DNA from: Caulobacter sp. Root1455
GTDB taxonomy: Bacteria; Pseudomonadota; Alphaproteobacteria; Caulobacterales; Caulobacteraceae
Length of the DNA: 64,000 nt
Direction of reading: 5' to 3'
NCBI RefSeq assembly: GCF_001426905.1
Contig: NZ_LMFQ01000024.1
Coordinates: 192,669-256,668, forward strand
In this document: piece by piece, positions 19,185-27,910 of the stretch
How positions within the stretch are numbered: the first letter of the stretch is position 1
How the letters are laid out: each line of letters begins with the position of its first letter
Translations under genes and position numbers: made by a program
The notes under the pieces: model-generated
The model's input: the letters and a program-made list of their open reading frames with translations, nothing else
Databases searched by the model: none
What the model was told of the DNA's origin: nothing

Positions 19185-19553
19185 TCAAACCACGCCGACC
19201 TCGTAGGCCAACTCGACCGGCATGGCCTCCGTGCTTTCGACCAGCCCGCCCGAGCGCTCGAGGTGTTCGACGAAGCGCGGGTCGCGCCGGAAGGCCTGAG
19301 CGTGCTCGGCCGTGTCGAAGGCCGAGACCAGCACCACCGCGTCGCGCTCCGGCGAGACGAACATCCGGCTGCCGGCCACGCCAGGAACCGTGCCTCGGAT
19401 CCGCTCCAGATGCGCCATTTGCAGGGCCATGAACTCTTCGAAGCGGCCGGGCTTGATGCGGATGACGTTGACGCCGAGGACCGGTCGCGGGGTCGGAGCC
19501 TCCGCGAGCACGGCGGCGACGGTGGCGCGGTCGGGAACGGTGAGCGTGGTCAT
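19185..19553 (-). CDS. Antibiotic biosynthesis monooxygenase (ABM)-domain protein, predicted SoxR target
   Basis: The 122-residue small cytosolic protein carries an ABM-type ferredoxin-like domain over about residues 22-105: VLGVNVIRIKPGRFEEFMAL, VPGVAGSRMFVS and VLVSAFDTAEHAQAFR. Such proteins are cofactor-free monooxygenases or quinone/small-molecule handlers. CAGGAG precedes the ATG. It is divergent from soxR, and its promoter overlaps a SoxR box with the long spacer typical of MerR-family activation. In Pseudomonas and Streptomyces, SoxR controls small monooxygenases in response to redox-cycling compounds; the same role is inferred here. Confidence 0.88.
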   Translation of the reverse strand: MTTLTVPDRATVAAVLAEAPTPRPVLGVNVIRIKPGRFEEFMALQMAHLERIRGTVPGVAGSRMFVSPERDAVVLVSAFDTAEHAQAFRRDPRFVEHLERSGGLVESTEAMPVELAYEVGVV

Positions 19554-19593
19554 GGTGGCTCCTGGAAGGGCGTTTGCCGTGGAAGGAGCTCTT

Positions 19594-19624
19594 CGTGTAA
19601 AACCTCAACCAAAGTTGAGGTCAA
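19594..19624 (-). promoter_or_regulatory. SoxR box and SoxR-dependent promoter of the ABM gene
   Basis: A perfect inverted repeat, ACCTCAAC-CAAA-GTTGAGGT (19602-19621), matches the known SoxR operator form CCTCAA-N6-TTGAGG. Read on the minus strand it lies between TTGACC (19619-19624) and TACACG (19594-19599), a 19-bp spacer as in other MerR-family promoters. The GAGG that probably serves soxR as ribosome binding site falls inside the operator, so SoxR could also limit its own expression. Confidence 0.9.
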
Positions 19625-19630
19625 GTGCGA

Positions 19631-20098
19631 ATGTCGAACCCGGATTTCGCCGTTCCCAGCGGCACGTTGAGCGTCGGCGAGGTGGCCAGGCGCAGCGGCG
19701 TGGCGGTCTCGACCCTGCACTTCTACGAGACCAAGGGCCTGATCCGCAGCCTGCGGACCGAGGGCAATCAGCGGCGCTATCCGCGCGGCGTGCTGCGGCG
19801 GGTGGCGGTGATCAAGGTCGCCCAGCGCACCGGCATCCCGCTGGCCTCGATTCAGGCGGCGTTGGCGGCCCTGCCCCAGGGGCGCGCGCCGACCGCCGAG
19901 GACTGGGCGGCGCTGTCGCGGGCCTGGCAAGCGGAACTCGACGAGCGCATCCGCCGCCTCAACCAGCTGCGCGACCAGCTGGACGACTGCATCGGCTGCG
20001 GCTGCCTGTCGCTGAAGACCTGCCCGCTCAGAAACCCGCGCGACGCCCTGGCCGCCCAGGGCGCGGGGCCGCGGCTTCTGGAGCCGGACGCCGACTAG
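19631..20098 (+). CDS. soxR: Redox-sensing MerR-family activator SoxR
   Basis: SoxR, 155 residues, is a [2Fe-2S] homodimer that activates transcription when its cluster is oxidised. The N-terminal winged helix ([21 protein letters not shown]) is followed by the dimer helix and the cluster motif C-x2-C-x-C-x5-C at Cys120, 123, 125 and 131, nearly the E. coli numbering. I use the ATG at 19631; a GTG two codons earlier also fits. The divergent ABM gene and its SoxR box make that gene the likely target. No soxS is nearby, as usual outside enterics. Confidence 0.96.
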   Translation: MSNPDFAVPSGTLSVGEVARRSGVAVSTLHFYETKGLIRSLRTEGNQRRYPRGVLRRVAVIKVAQRTGIPLASIQAALAALPQGRAPTAEDWAALSRAWQAELDERIRRLNQLRDQLDDCIGCGCLSLKTCPLRNPRDALAAQGAGPRLLEPDAD

Positions 20099-20185
20099 AC
20101 CCCTGCGCCAAATCCTTGAACCGGCTCCACGCGATCGACCCACGTTCGCCCAAAACTCGCCCGGATTCTGGTGGAGCTTTCCGGC

Positions 20186-20815
20186 ATGGGCCTTCATCGC
20201 CGGACCGCGCTAGGGATGCTGGTCGCGACGCCGATCTTCGGCGCGGGCGAGGTCTTCGCGCGGCCGGTCCCCGCGCCGAGCGGCCAACGCCTGGCGGAAG
20301 CCGCGCGCAGCCAGGTCGGCGTCACCAAGAGCTATGATCCCAGCTATCGCGCGATCCCCTACCCCAACGGCGACGTCCTGCGCTCAACCGGCGTCTGCGC
20401 CGACGTGCTGATCCGCGCCGCCCGCGACGCCTGGCGCGCGGACTTGCAGCAGTTGATCCACGAGGACATGACCCGCGACTTCGACGCGTATCCCTCCAAG
20501 CGCGCCTGGGGCCTGAAGGGGCCGGACTCCAACATCGACCATCGCCGGGTGTTGAACGTGGAGACCTACCTGACCCGCCAGCGCGCCCAGTTGGCGGTCG
20601 CGCCGCCCAAGGCCGCCGGCGACCGCTTCGACGAACCGCGGCCCGGCGACATCCTCACCTGGCGGGTCTGGGGCGGCCGCCCCCACATCGGCGTGGTCAG
20701 CGAAGGTCCCGAAGGGGTGCGCGTGGTCCACAACATCGGCTGGGGCGCCAAGGAGGAGCCGTTGTGGATGTTCAAGCTCCACACGGCGGTCGGGCATTAT
20801 CGCTGGCGGGCGTGA
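20186..20815 (+). CDS. DUF1287 family exported protein
   Basis: The product is about 209 residues from the ATG at 20186, with an upstream GGTGGAG; a GTG at 20171 is possible. It has an N-terminal export signal with an Arg pair (GLHRRTALGM) and cleavage near VFARP. The DUF1287 domain covers most of the rest: ARSQVGVTKSYDPSYRAI, GVCADVLIRAARDA, FDEPRPGDILTW and the PHIGVVSE/VVHNIGWG block, resembling papain-like NlpC/P60 proteins with Cys and His. It probably acts on the cell wall or a periplasmic amide; the function is unknown. Confidence 0.9.
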   Translation: MGLHRRTALGMLVATPIFGAGEVFARPVPAPSGQRLAEAARSQVGVTKSYDPSYRAIPYPNGDVLRSTGVCADVLIRAARDAWRADLQQLIHEDMTRDFDAYPSKRAWGLKGPDSNIDHRRVLNVETYLTRQRAQLAVAPPKAAGDRFDEPRPGDILTWRVWGGRPHIGVVSEGPEGVRVVHNIGWGAKEEPLWMFKLHTAVGHYRWRA

Positions 20816-20834
20816 GGCGGCCGAGACGCGAAGC

Positions 20835-21782
20835 CTAGAGCCCCGCGCCTTCCTTCAGGCCCAGCATCAGGTTCAGGTTCTGGACGGCCGCGCCGGAGGC
20901 GCCCTTGCCCAGGTTGTCGAGCAGGGCCACCAGGCGGACCTGGCCGCTGGTTTCCGAGCCGAACACGAACAGCTTCAGGCGGTTGGTGCCGTTCAGGCCC
21001 TCGGGGTCGAGGGTGGTCAGGCTCTTGGCCTCGTGCAGCGACGCCACCTCGACGAAGGCCTCGCGGGCATAGTGCTCGGCCAGGGCCTCGTGGATCTCGC
21101 TCACCGAGACGCTGCCGTTCAGCATGCCCAGGTGCAGGGGCAGCTCGACCAGCATGCCCTGGGCGTAACGTCCGACGGCCGGGGTGAAGATCGGCCGGGT
21201 CAGCAGGCCGCCGTGCGACTGGATCTCGGGCAGGTGCTTGTGGTTCAGCCCGGTGGCGTAGATCCGGTACGGCACCGTGGTGTAGGTCGGCGAGGTCTCG
21301 TCCTCGAACTCGGCGATCATCGCCTTGCCGCCGCCGCTGTAGCCGGACACGGCGTTGAACGAGATCGGCAGGTCGGCGGCGATGATGTCGGCGCTGACCA
21401 GCGGGCGGACCAGGGCGATGGCGCCGGTCGCGTAGCAGCCGGGGTTCGACACCCGCGTCGACTTGGCGATCTTGCCCCGTTGTTCGCCGTCCAGCTCCGG
21501 GAAGCCGTAGGTCCAGCCGGGCGCGGTGCGGTGGGCGGTCGAGGCGTCGATCACCTTGACCTTCGGGTCCTCGATCAGCGCCACGGCCTCCTTGGCCGCG
21601 TCGTCGGGCAGGCACAGGATCACGGCGTCGGCGCTGTTCAGCATCGCCTTGCGGGCTTCCGGGTCCTTGCGCTTGTCCGGATCGATCGAGACCAGCTGCA
21701 GGTCCTTGCGGCCGACCAGGCGCTCGCGGATCTGCAGCCCGGTGGTGCCCGCTTCGCCGTCGATGAAGACCTTGGGGGCCAT
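20835..21782 (-). CDS. argC: N-acetyl-gamma-glutamyl-phosphate reductase, type 2
   Basis: ArgC, 315 residues, makes N-acetylglutamate semialdehyde in arginine synthesis. The short length and the N-terminal [18 protein letters not shown] mark the type 2 family; the catalytic Cys lies in [11 protein letters not shown] and [11 protein letters not shown] follows. The ATG at 21782 has GGGAGGG upstream, so the longer frame to 22019 is an overextension. It lies convergent to the DUF1287 gene. Confidence 0.96.
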   Translation of the reverse strand: MAPKVFIDGEAGTTGLQIRERLVGRKDLQLVSIDPDKRKDPEARKAMLNSADAVILCLPDDAAKEAVALIEDPKVKVIDASTAHRTAPGWTYGFPELDGEQRGKIAKSTRVSNPGCYATGAIALVRPLVSADIIAADLPISFNAVSGYSGGGKAMIAEFEDETSPTYTTVPYRIYATGLNHKHLPEIQSHGGLLTRPIFTPAVGRYAQGMLVELPLHLGMLNGSVSVSEIHEALAEHYAREAFVEVASLHEAKSLTTLDPEGLNGTNRLKLFVFGSETSGQVRLVALLDNLGKGASGAAVQNLNLMLGLKEGAGL

Positions 21783-21891
21783 GCGCCCTCCCGTAACCCG
21801 AACCTTGAGGAGCGGACGATCTAGCCTACTCCGCTGGCGAGCGAAACGGGTCTTTGGGCCGCGCCCGGGCGGATTGTCGTGTCGCCGCGCG

Positions 21892-22752
21892 CTAGGCCGC
21901 GGCTTCGGAGCCCGCGACCATCGCGGCGATCGCCCGCGACAGCATCCGGGTTCCCTCGCCGCGGGCGTCCAGGTGGTCGCTGTCGACGAAGAACGAGTCC
22001 TCGTAGGCCTCGTCGTCATAGGCGTTCAACACCTTGATCGGGACGGTCCAGGGGAACAGGTCCACCACCTCGATCAGTTCGCGGAAGAGGACGCTGGACC
22101 GGGTGTTGAGGGCGTTTCGATAGGCCGAGCTCACCGGCGGGATGACGATGGTCACCGCGTGGCCCAGGCGATTGGCCAGGGCCAGGATCTTCAGCAGGTA
22201 GTAGTCCGCCCCGGACTCGTAGTTGTGCTTGATGTGCGACAGCAGACGGGTCTTGAACTCCGAGGCCGGGACCGCGCCCTTGTAGTTCGGCATGAAGCCG
22301 GCATGACCATCCAGCTTGGCGGCCTCTTCGATCAGGGTGGCGGCCATGCCCTCCTGCAGCTGCTGGGTCAGGGCCTGCGCCAGCTTGGTCAGGTGCTCGG
22401 ACTGGTACTCGACCTCCAGGTCGAACAGGGCGCTGAACAACGGGCCGATCTCGCCCTCGTTGGGGCTCCGCTCCAGCATGCTGCCGGGCGAGAACACCGA
22501 GTAGAAGAGCACCAGGTTCTTCAGGTTCGGGCAGGCCGTGATCGTCCGCTGATACAGCGAATAGCAGTGCTTCAGGTCCAGCGACCGGTAGCAGAGATTG
22601 AACGAATTCGGGACGTAGGCCGGGTCGAAGGCGTAGTCGCCGTGCGAGGAGCCCAGGACGATGGTCTCCAGCGTCTCGCTGGCCTGCTCGAACATGACGC
22701 GTTTGGCGCCCAGCTGCAGGATCGACTCCTTGACGGCCTGACTGACTTCCAT
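21892..22752 (-). CDS. Conserved SGNH-hydrolase-like protein of unknown function
   Basis: The 286-residue protein starts at the ATG 22752, preceded by GAGGGCG; a TTG at 22854 would place the N-terminus inside the rpsI terminator and is unlikely. The N-terminal [14 protein letters not shown] looks like SGNH block I with nucleophile Ser, and [13 protein letters not shown] near the C-terminus looks like the Asp-x2-His block. There is no signal peptide. It lies downstream of rpsI but past a strong terminator. Related proteins are often linked to surface polysaccharide or acyl transfer; here nothing local supports a substrate. Confidence 0.75.
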   Translation of the reverse strand: MEVSQAVKESILQLGAKRVMFEQASETLETIVLGSSHGDYAFDPAYVPNSFNLCYRSLDLKHCYSLYQRTITACPNLKNLVLFYSVFSPGSMLERSPNEGEIGPLFSALFDLEVEYQSEHLTKLAQALTQQLQEGMAATLIEEAAKLDGHAGFMPNYKGAVPASEFKTRLLSHIKHNYESGADYYLLKILALANRLGHAVTIVIPPVSSAYRNALNTRSSVLFRELIEVVDLFPWTVPIKVLNAYDDEAYEDSFFVDSDHLDARGEGTRMLSRAIAAMVAGSEAAA

Positions 22753-22856
22753 GACGCCCTCGACATCCGCTGCGAGATGGAAGCGCGTCAGCAAGCGTGA
22801 CTGCGGCCATCGATAGGGGCGGCAAGGTACCGGCAGATTCGGGGTTTCAGGCAAAA

Positions 22857-22885
22857 AAAGAGGCCGCGGAAACCGCGGCCTCTTT
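22857..22885 (-). terminator. Intrinsic terminator of rplM-rpsI
   Basis: A perfect 13-bp stem (22857-22869 with 22873-22885) has an AAA loop and a T-run on the minus strand just past rpsI. It is symmetrical and could work in both directions. Confidence 0.93.
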
Positions 22886-22902
22886 CTTGAGTGCTGAAAC
22901 GC

Positions 22903-23376
22903 TTAGCGCTTCGAGAACTGGAAGGAGCGGCGAGCCTTGGCCTTGCCGTACTTCTTACGCTCGACGACGCGGCTGTCGCGGGTCAGGAAGCCGTGCGGCT
23001 TCAGCGCGGCGCGCAGGCCGGGCTCGTAGTAGGTCAGGGCCTTGGACAGGCCGTGACGCACGGCGCCGGCTTGGCCCGACAGGCCCGAGCCTTCCACGGT
23101 GACGACGACGTCGAACTGGCCCAGGCGGTCGGTGACCTCCAGGGGCTGGGCGATCATCATGCGCAGCACGGGGCGGGCGAAATAGACCTCTTGGTCACGA
23201 CCGTTGATCGTGATCGAGCCCTTGCCCGGCTTGATCCAGACGCGAGCGATCGCGTTCTTGCGCTTGCCGGTCGCGTAGGCGCGGCCTTGGGCGTCAATCT
23301 TCTGGACGGCCGGAGCGGCCGTTTCGGGGTTGCTGGACAGGCTGGCCAGCGCGTCAAAGCCTTGAGCTTCGGACAT
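22903..23376 (-). CDS. rpsI: 30S ribosomal protein S9
   Basis: S9, 157 residues, is a small-subunit protein whose basic C-terminal tail (RRSFQFSKR) reaches the P-site tRNA. Core motifs are [36 protein letters not shown] and [19 protein letters not shown]. There is an N-terminal extension of about 30 residues, as in other alphaproteobacteria. It lies 3 bases after rplM in the usual two-gene operon. Confidence 0.99.
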   Translation of the reverse strand: MSEAQGFDALASLSSNPETAAPAVQKIDAQGRAYATGKRKNAIARVWIKPGKGSITINGRDQEVYFARPVLRMMIAQPLEVTDRLGQFDVVVTVEGSGLSGQAGAVRHGLSKALTYYEPGLRAALKPHGFLTRDSRVVERKKYGKAKARRSFQFSKR

Positions 23377-23379
23377 GAC

Positions 23380-23853
23380 TTAGGCGCTCCGGGTGTTCTT
23401 GGCGTTGCGCGAAGCGAAGTCGATCGCTTCCGGGCTCTGCGCTTGGTGCGGGTGCTCACCGTTGTTGTAGATGAGCAGGTGGGTCAGTTGCTTGCGCGCC
23501 AGGGGGCTTTCCTTGGGCAGCATGCGCTCGACGGCCTTTTCGAGGACGCGTTCCGGGAAGCGGCCTTCCAGCAGCTTGCGCGGGGTGGTCGACTTGACGC
23601 CGCCCGGGTGACCGGTGTGGCGGTAGTAAACCTTGTCGTCCATCTTCTTGCCGGTGAACTTCACCTTGTCGGCGTTGATCACGACGACGAAGTCGCCGCA
23701 ATCGACGTTCGGGGTGTAGTCGGGACGATGCTTGCCGCGAAGACGCATGGCGATGAACGTCGCCAGACGACCGACAACGGCGTCCTGGGCGTCGACCACG
23801 ATCCACTTCTTCTCGACCTCGGCGGGCTTCAGGGAAGCCGTGGTCTTTTGCAT
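23380..23853 (-). CDS. rplM: 50S ribosomal protein L13
   Basis: L13, 157 residues from the ATG at 23853 (MQKTTASL). Family motifs: [47 protein letters not shown] and [13 protein letters not shown]. It is first in the rplM-rpsI operon; the promoter is visible at 23920-23948. The frame extended to 23889 is not supported. Confidence 0.99.
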   Translation of the reverse strand: MQKTTASLKPAEVEKKWIVVDAQDAVVGRLATFIAMRLRGKHRPDYTPNVDCGDFVVVINADKVKFTGKKMDDKVYYRHTGHPGGVKSTTPRKLLEGRFPERVLEKAVERMLPKESPLARKQLTHLLIYNNGEHPHQAQSPEAIDFASRNAKNTRSA

Positions 23854-23919
23854 GGGATTGATCCGTATTCCTTGTGCGTCGGGGGCCAAGGAAAGCGGCT
23901 CCGTCTGCGTGAGGGGCGG

Positions 23920-23948
23920 CAGGTACAGGAGCGTTCGCGGCCTGTCAA
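23920..23948 (-). promoter_or_regulatory. Likely housekeeping promoter of rplM-rpsI
   Basis: On the minus strand TTGACA (23943-23948) is followed after 17 bases by TACCTG (23920-23925), about 67 bases upstream of the rplM start. An 8-bp inverted repeat AAACCCTT/AAGGGTTT (23973-23995) lies just upstream and could be a regulator site or the end of an upstream transcript. Confidence 0.6.
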
Positions 23949-24050
23949 CAATGCGCGCGCAAGAAACTCCGCAAACCCTTACAGGACAAGGGTTTTCGTG
24001 GTCGGGTATTATGATACCGCATCACATGCCTCAGCCGTCTCTTTTAGGCT

Positions 24051-24150
24051 GTCATCCCGGGCGTAGCGCAGCGAAGACCCGGGACCGACGCCTGAGCTCA
24101 GCGCTCCAGGTCGGTCCCGGATCTTCGCGCTACGCGCTCGTCCGGATGAC
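24051..24150. repeat. 100-base intergenic inverted repeat
   Basis: The two arms, GTCATCCCGGGCGTAGCGCA at the left end and the matching TACGCGCTCGTCCGGATGAC at the right, form a long imperfect hairpin between rplM and the alkaline phosphatase gene. It is the kind of palindromic repeat common between genes in this genome. Confidence 0.8.
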
Positions 24151-24174
24151 AATTCTTGGGAAGCTTCGTCCGCC

Positions 24175-25680
24175 CTACTTCGCCGCTTCGTCGAACCCGT
24201 AGGCGTGGCGCATGACCTGGTAGAGGAAGCTCTCCTCCACCACCCCATGCACCAGATAGGCGCCCGGACCGTCGGCGAACACGCCCACGTCCTCGCCCGA
24301 GTGGGCCGAGCTGCCCAGGAAGGCCGTGGCGTTCTGGTGGTAGTCGATGTCGTCGGTGTCTTCCTTGGCCGGATCGCCGCGCAGGCTGGAGCCTTCCGGG
24401 CCGCCGGGGCCGGTGGCGAAGCTCAGCACCGTGTAGGGCTTGCCGTCGCCGGCCAGGACCGGCTCGCCCTCGTTGCCCGCCAGGCCCAGGATCGGGGCGT
24501 TGCGGTTGGCGTAGCCCGAGATCACCAGGCCGTGGCTGTGGTCGGCGGTGACGATCACCAGGGTGTCGTCCAGGTTCACCTTGTCCAGCACGGCCTGGAC
24601 CGCCTTGGCGAACTCGACCGTCTCGCTCAGGGTCCGCCTGGCGTTGTTCAGGTGGCTGCCCATGTCGATCTTGCCGCCCTCGACCAGCAGGAAATAGCCC
24701 TTGGGGTTCTTCGACAGCAGGTCGACGGCCTTGGTCGCCATGGCCGCCAGGGTCGGCACGCCCTGCCCCAGCATCGGCCGCTCGACCTCGTAGGGCAGGT
24801 GCTCGTTGGCGAACAGGCCCAGCACCGGGCCGGTCCTGGCCGGATCCAGCGCCGCCAGTTCGGCGTCGGTGGTCACATAGGCCGCCCCCGGGGCCTTCAG
24901 CCACTCGGCGGTCAGGTCGCGGCCGTCGGCGCGCTTGCCGTCCTTGACCACGGGCAGGAAGCGCGAGCGCCCTCCCCCCAGGGCCACGTCCAGGCGAAGG
25001 CCCGCCGGGGCCTCGACCAGCTGGCGGGCGATGTCCTTGCAGCCGGCGGCCAGGGCCTCGGTCGGCATGTCGCCGTCGCCTTCCCAGTCGCGATAGGCGG
25101 TGTGGGCGTAGGTCCCGGCCGGGGTGGCGTGGGTGATGCGGGTGGTGGTCACCGCGCCCGCCGACAGGCCATGGGCCTTGGCCAGCTCGGCGATGGTCTC
25201 GACCCGCTGGCCGGCCTCGGTCGCGCACTTCTCGGGAAGCGCGGCGCCGGTCAGGCCGATGATCTTGTTGCGGGTCTTCACGCCGGTGGTGATGGCGGTG
25301 ATGCCCGCGGCGCTGTCGGTCACCTGGGTGTCGTGGCTGTAGGTCTTGGACAGCGCCGTCCAGGGCAGCTTCTCGAACGACAGCGCATTGCTCTCGCCGT
25401 CGACGCCGCGCTGCTGGCCTTCGTAGATGCGGCTGGCGACCACGGTCGAGATGCCCATGCCGTCGCCGAGGAACAGGATGACGTTCTTGGCCTTGCCGGT
25501 CCGGGGACTGACCGCCAGGGCCTTGGCCAGGGCCGCCTGGCCGGCCTGGTAGTAGGCGTCGCCGGGCGCGGCGTTGGTCACCGGGGCGACCGGTTTGAGG
25601 GCGGGCTTCGGCGCGGCCAGGGCCGAGGCGGCGGACAGGGCGACGAGGGCGGCGGCGAGGAACACGGGGGCGCGGGTCAC
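24175..25680 (-). CDS. Periplasmic alkaline phosphatase (PhoA superfamily)
   Basis: The 501-residue enzyme has a signal peptide (ASALAAPKP). The metal-binding LFLGDGMG near residue 70 and nucleophile Ser123 in VTDSAAGITA are canonical, as are LVEGGKIDMGSHLNNA and the ADHSHG metal site; the C-terminal YHQNATAFLGSSAHSGED carries the last His ligand. It releases phosphate from organic monoesters in the periplasm. Start is a GTG with GGAG upstream. A possible Pho-box half site (CTGTCAC, minus strand, 25726-25732) and a 7-bp palindrome (25696-25712) precede it. Confidence 0.96.
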   Translation of the reverse strand: MTRAPVFLAAALVALSAASALAAPKPALKPVAPVTNAAPGDAYYQAGQAALAKALAVSPRTGKAKNVILFLGDGMGISTVVASRIYEGQQRGVDGESNALSFEKLPWTALSKTYSHDTQVTDSAAGITAITTGVKTRNKIIGLTGAALPEKCATEAGQRVETIAELAKAHGLSAGAVTTTRITHATPAGTYAHTAYRDWEGDGDMPTEALAAGCKDIARQLVEAPAGLRLDVALGGGRSRFLPVVKDGKRADGRDLTAEWLKAPGAAYVTTDAELAALDPARTGPVLGLFANEHLPYEVERPMLGQGVPTLAAMATKAVDLLSKNPKGYFLLVEGGKIDMGSHLNNARRTLSETVEFAKAVQAVLDKVNLDDTLVIVTADHSHGLVISGYANRNAPILGLAGNEGEPVLAGDGKPYTVLSFATGPGGPEGSSLRGDPAKEDTDDIDYHQNATAFLGSSAHSGEDVGVFADGPGAYLVHGVVEESFLYQVMRHAYGFDEAAK

Positions 25681-25695
25681 GGGTAGGCTCCAGCA

Positions 25696-25732
25696 AGGAC
25701 GTCGAACGTCCTGTGCTGGCGTTTCGTGACAG
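25696..25732 (-). promoter_or_regulatory. Candidate regulatory sites upstream of the alkaline phosphatase gene
   Basis: AGGACGT-CGA-ACGTCCT (25696-25712) is a perfect inverted repeat 16 bases before the start codon. On the minus strand CTGTCAC-GAAA-CGCCAGC (25715-25732) matches a Pho box well in the first half only. A PhoB link is plausible but weak. Confidence 0.35.
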
Positions 25733-25755
25733 TTCTTAGAGCGTCGCCGCGAAAG

Positions 25756-25869
25756 CCCCGCGTCCTTCGAGGCTCGGCTTCGCCTCGCACCTCAGGATGA
25801 GGACCGTGAGTCGCCTCTGAATTCCTCATCCCGAGGCGCCCGCGAAGCGGGCCTCGAAGGACGCGGGGC
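25756..25869. repeat. Long intergenic inverted repeat, CGTCCTTCGAGGC family, copy 1
   Basis: The ends CCCCGCGTCCTTCGAGGC and GCCTCGAAGGACGCGGGG pair perfectly and inner arms pair partly, giving a 114-base hairpin right after the heme A synthase stop. A second member is at 46401-46501. Confidence 0.85.
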
Positions 25870-25870
25870 C

Positions 25871-26902
25871 TTAAGGCCGCCGCACCCGCCAGGCGAAGCC
25901 GGTGGCGGTGGCCAGCAGGATCGCCGCTCCGGCCTGGTGCAGCACGCCCAGGGCCAGGGGCACGGCGGTCATCAAGGTCCAGATCCCCAGGCCGGCCTGC
26001 AGGCAGACCACCCCGACCAGCACGAAGGCGGTCAGCTTGGCCTCGTCCGGCAGGCGGCGCGAACGGGTCGCGGCCACGCCGACGATGAGGGCGGCGACGA
26101 ACAGGGCGTAGGCCATCAGCCGGTGATGCAGTTGCACCGCGCCCTGGCTGTGGGCGATCGTGCCCCAGAAACCGTGGCCGGCGTATTCGGCCGGGATCAG
26201 GGCGCCGTTCATCAGCGGCCAGTCGTTATAGACCAGACCCGCGTCGTTGCCGGCCACCAGGGCGCCCAGCAGACTCTGGAAGAACACCGCGCCCAGGAAG
26301 GCCAGGGCCCAGCCGCGCCAGTCGGTGCGCTCCTCGACGCGCGGCGAGCCGGACCAGGCGTCCAGGGCCGTCCAGATCAGAAAGACGAACAGGATCAGGG
26401 CCAGGCCCAGGTGGATCATCAGCCGCTCGGGGGCCACCGAGACCCGCTCGGACAGGCCGCTGGACACCATCCACCAGCCGACCAGCCCCTGCAGGCCGCC
26501 CAGGCCCAGCAGCACCGCGCAGCGCCAGATCAGGCGGCGCGGGATCATCCGGCGGACCAGGAAGAACACGAACGGGATGGCGAACGCCGCCCCGACCAGT
26601 CGGCCCAGCAGCCGGTGCGCCCACTCCCACCAGAAGATGCCCTTATAGGCCTCCAGCGTCATGCCGGCGTTGATCAGCCGGTACTGCGGGATCTTCTTGT
26701 AGAGCTCGAAATTGGCCCGCCAGGCCTCGTCCGACATCGGCGGCAGCGCGCCCATGATCGGCTTCCACTGGGTGATCGACAGCCCCGAGTCGGTCAGGCG
26801 CGTCGCGCCCCCGACCACCACCATGGCGAACACCAGGACGGCCACGACGAACAGCCAGATGGCCACGGGCCTTGAACGATCGGAACGTAAGAAGGACGTC
26901 AT
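25871..26902 (-). CDS. ctaA: Heme A synthase (COX15/CtaA family)
   Basis: The 343-residue membrane protein has about eight helices and converts heme O to heme A for aa3 oxidase. Motifs: [21 protein letters not shown], the first ligand pair region [53 protein letters not shown] and [11 protein letters not shown] with conserved His. The ATG at 26902 gives a cytosolic N-terminus; the longer frame to 26980 is unlikely. No other cytochrome oxidase genes are adjacent. Confidence 0.96.
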   Translation of the reverse strand: MTSFLRSDRSRPVAIWLFVVAVLVFAMVVVGGATRLTDSGLSITQWKPIMGALPPMSDEAWRANFELYKKIPQYRLINAGMTLEAYKGIFWWEWAHRLLGRLVGAAFAIPFVFFLVRRMIPRRLIWRCAVLLGLGGLQGLVGWWMVSSGLSERVSVAPERLMIHLGLALILFVFLIWTALDAWSGSPRVEERTDWRGWALAFLGAVFFQSLLGALVAGNDAGLVYNDWPLMNGALIPAEYAGHGFWGTIAHSQGAVQLHHRLMAYALFVAALIVGVAATRSRRLPDEAKLTAFVLVGVVCLQAGLGIWTLMTAVPLALGVLHQAGAAILLATATGFAWRVRRP

Positions 26903-27042
26903 GACAGCCGGAAAGAACGTCAGTTGAGGGCCGAAATACGGCGAAGCCCTGCCGTACCCCTGACGCGCGCCGTCGTCCATGGCCTCATGACGCTTAAGGC
27001 GCGGCGTGCGATGATGCGCGGCGTTTGGGGGCGGAGACCATC

Positions 27043-27306
27043 ATGAGCGGGGTTGGCGTGTTCGTGGCCGTGGTGATCGGCATCCTGGCCGGCTGGGTGG
27101 CCGACCTGGTGCTGGCCCGCCGGCATGCGCTGTTCACCAAGCTCTTGATCGGCGTCGTCGGTTCGTTCATCGGAACCTTCATCGCCCAACGGCTGGACTT
27201 CCAGTTCGACGGCTTCCTCGGCAGCCTGCTGGTCTCCAGCGTGGGCGCGATCTTCTTCCTGGCCGTTCTCGGCATTGTTTCGAGTGTCTTCCGGAGACCC
27301 GCTTGA
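27043..27306 (+). CDS. GlsB/YeaQ/YmgE-like small membrane protein
   Basis: The 87-residue protein has three hydrophobic segments. The Gly-rich start (VVIGILAGWVADLVL) and LLIGVVGSFIGTFIAQ resemble the transglycosylase-associated/YeaQ family of stress-linked inner-membrane proteins, whose function is unclear. The ATG at 27043 follows GGGGGCGGAG. It overlaps the next gene by four bases, so the two are translationally coupled. Confidence 0.8.
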   Translation: MSGVGVFVAVVIGILAGWVADLVLARRHALFTKLLIGVVGSFIGTFIAQRLDFQFDGFLGSLLVSSVGAIFFLAVLGIVSSVFRRPA

Positions 27307-27530
27307 GCGCTCCTCTCATCCCCGCCCGCCTGCGCAAGTTCATCGGCGGGATCGGCATACTGGTGTACCTGGCCGCCTGGATCTGGGCCTTCACCAGCCT
27401 CTACGACTACCTGCCCAGCAATCGCGCGGTGCACCTGATCTATTTCGTGGTCGCCGGCATGGGCTGGGGCCTGCCGCTGATGCCGCTGATGTCGTGGATG
27501 GGCAAGGCGGACAAGAAGATCGGGCAGTAG
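27303..27530 (+). CDS. DUF2842 family small membrane protein
   Basis: The 75-residue protein has two transmembrane helices (IGGIGILVYLAAWIWAFTSL and IYFVVAGMGWGLPLMPLMSW). The pattern matches the alphaproteobacterial DUF2842 family, of unknown function. It begins with a TTG overlapping the upstream stop codon (TTGA), indicating coupling with the YeaQ-like gene. Confidence 0.85.
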   Translation: MSAPLIPARLRKFIGGIGILVYLAAWIWAFTSLYDYLPSNRAVHLIYFVVAGMGWGLPLMPLMSWMGKADKKIGQ

Positions 27531-27541
27531 CTCACCGACTT

Positions 27542-27660
27542 GCCCCCACCTGGCGGCTTCGCCGCCTGTCCGGCCCGTAGGGGGCGGAGGACGCCCCGCA
27601 ACGCCCCTCTTCCCCCTGTGGGGGAAGACGATCGCGAAGCGATCCGTAGGGGGCAGGTGT
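27542..27660. repeat. Intergenic palindromic repeat of the GCCCCC/GGGGGC type
   Basis: The ends GCCCCCACCTG and CGTAGGGGGCAGGTG pair, and internal hairpins such as GGCGGCTTCGCCGCC and TTCCCCCTGTGGGGGAA are present. A related arrangement occurs at 57129-57264. Confidence 0.75.
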
Positions 27661-27688
27661 TCGCCGCACCGCAAATGTCCAAAACGAA

Positions 27689-27714
27689 AAAGGCCGCCCC
27701 GGAGGGCGGCCTTT
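27689..27714 (-). terminator. Intrinsic terminator after tRNA-Pro(GGG)
   Basis: An 11-bp stem AAAGGCCGCCC/GGGCGGCCTTT has a 4-base loop, with T-rich sequence (complement of AAAACGAAAA) following on the minus strand. It lies 34 bases past the tRNA gene. Confidence 0.85.
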
Positions 27715-27748
27715 CCATTCTTCCGGTCTCATTCCCCACGGGGAGGAA

Positions 27749-27825
<77 letters not shown>

Positions 27826-27910
27826 ATCCGGAAGGAGCGCCCTTATAGGTGCGAGCCTTGCCGGGAGCAATGGGATTTCTCGGTCAATTCCCAGGGATTT
27901 GAAGCGGGCT

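Noticed and set aside
22753..22854. TTG start at 22854 for the SGNH-like gene
   Set aside because: It would place the start within the rpsI terminator; the ATG at 22752 has a better ribosome binding site.
24005..24018. Palindrome GGTAT-TATG-ATACC
   Set aside because: A plausible GntR-type site but isolated upstream of rplM with no linked regulator; too short to support.
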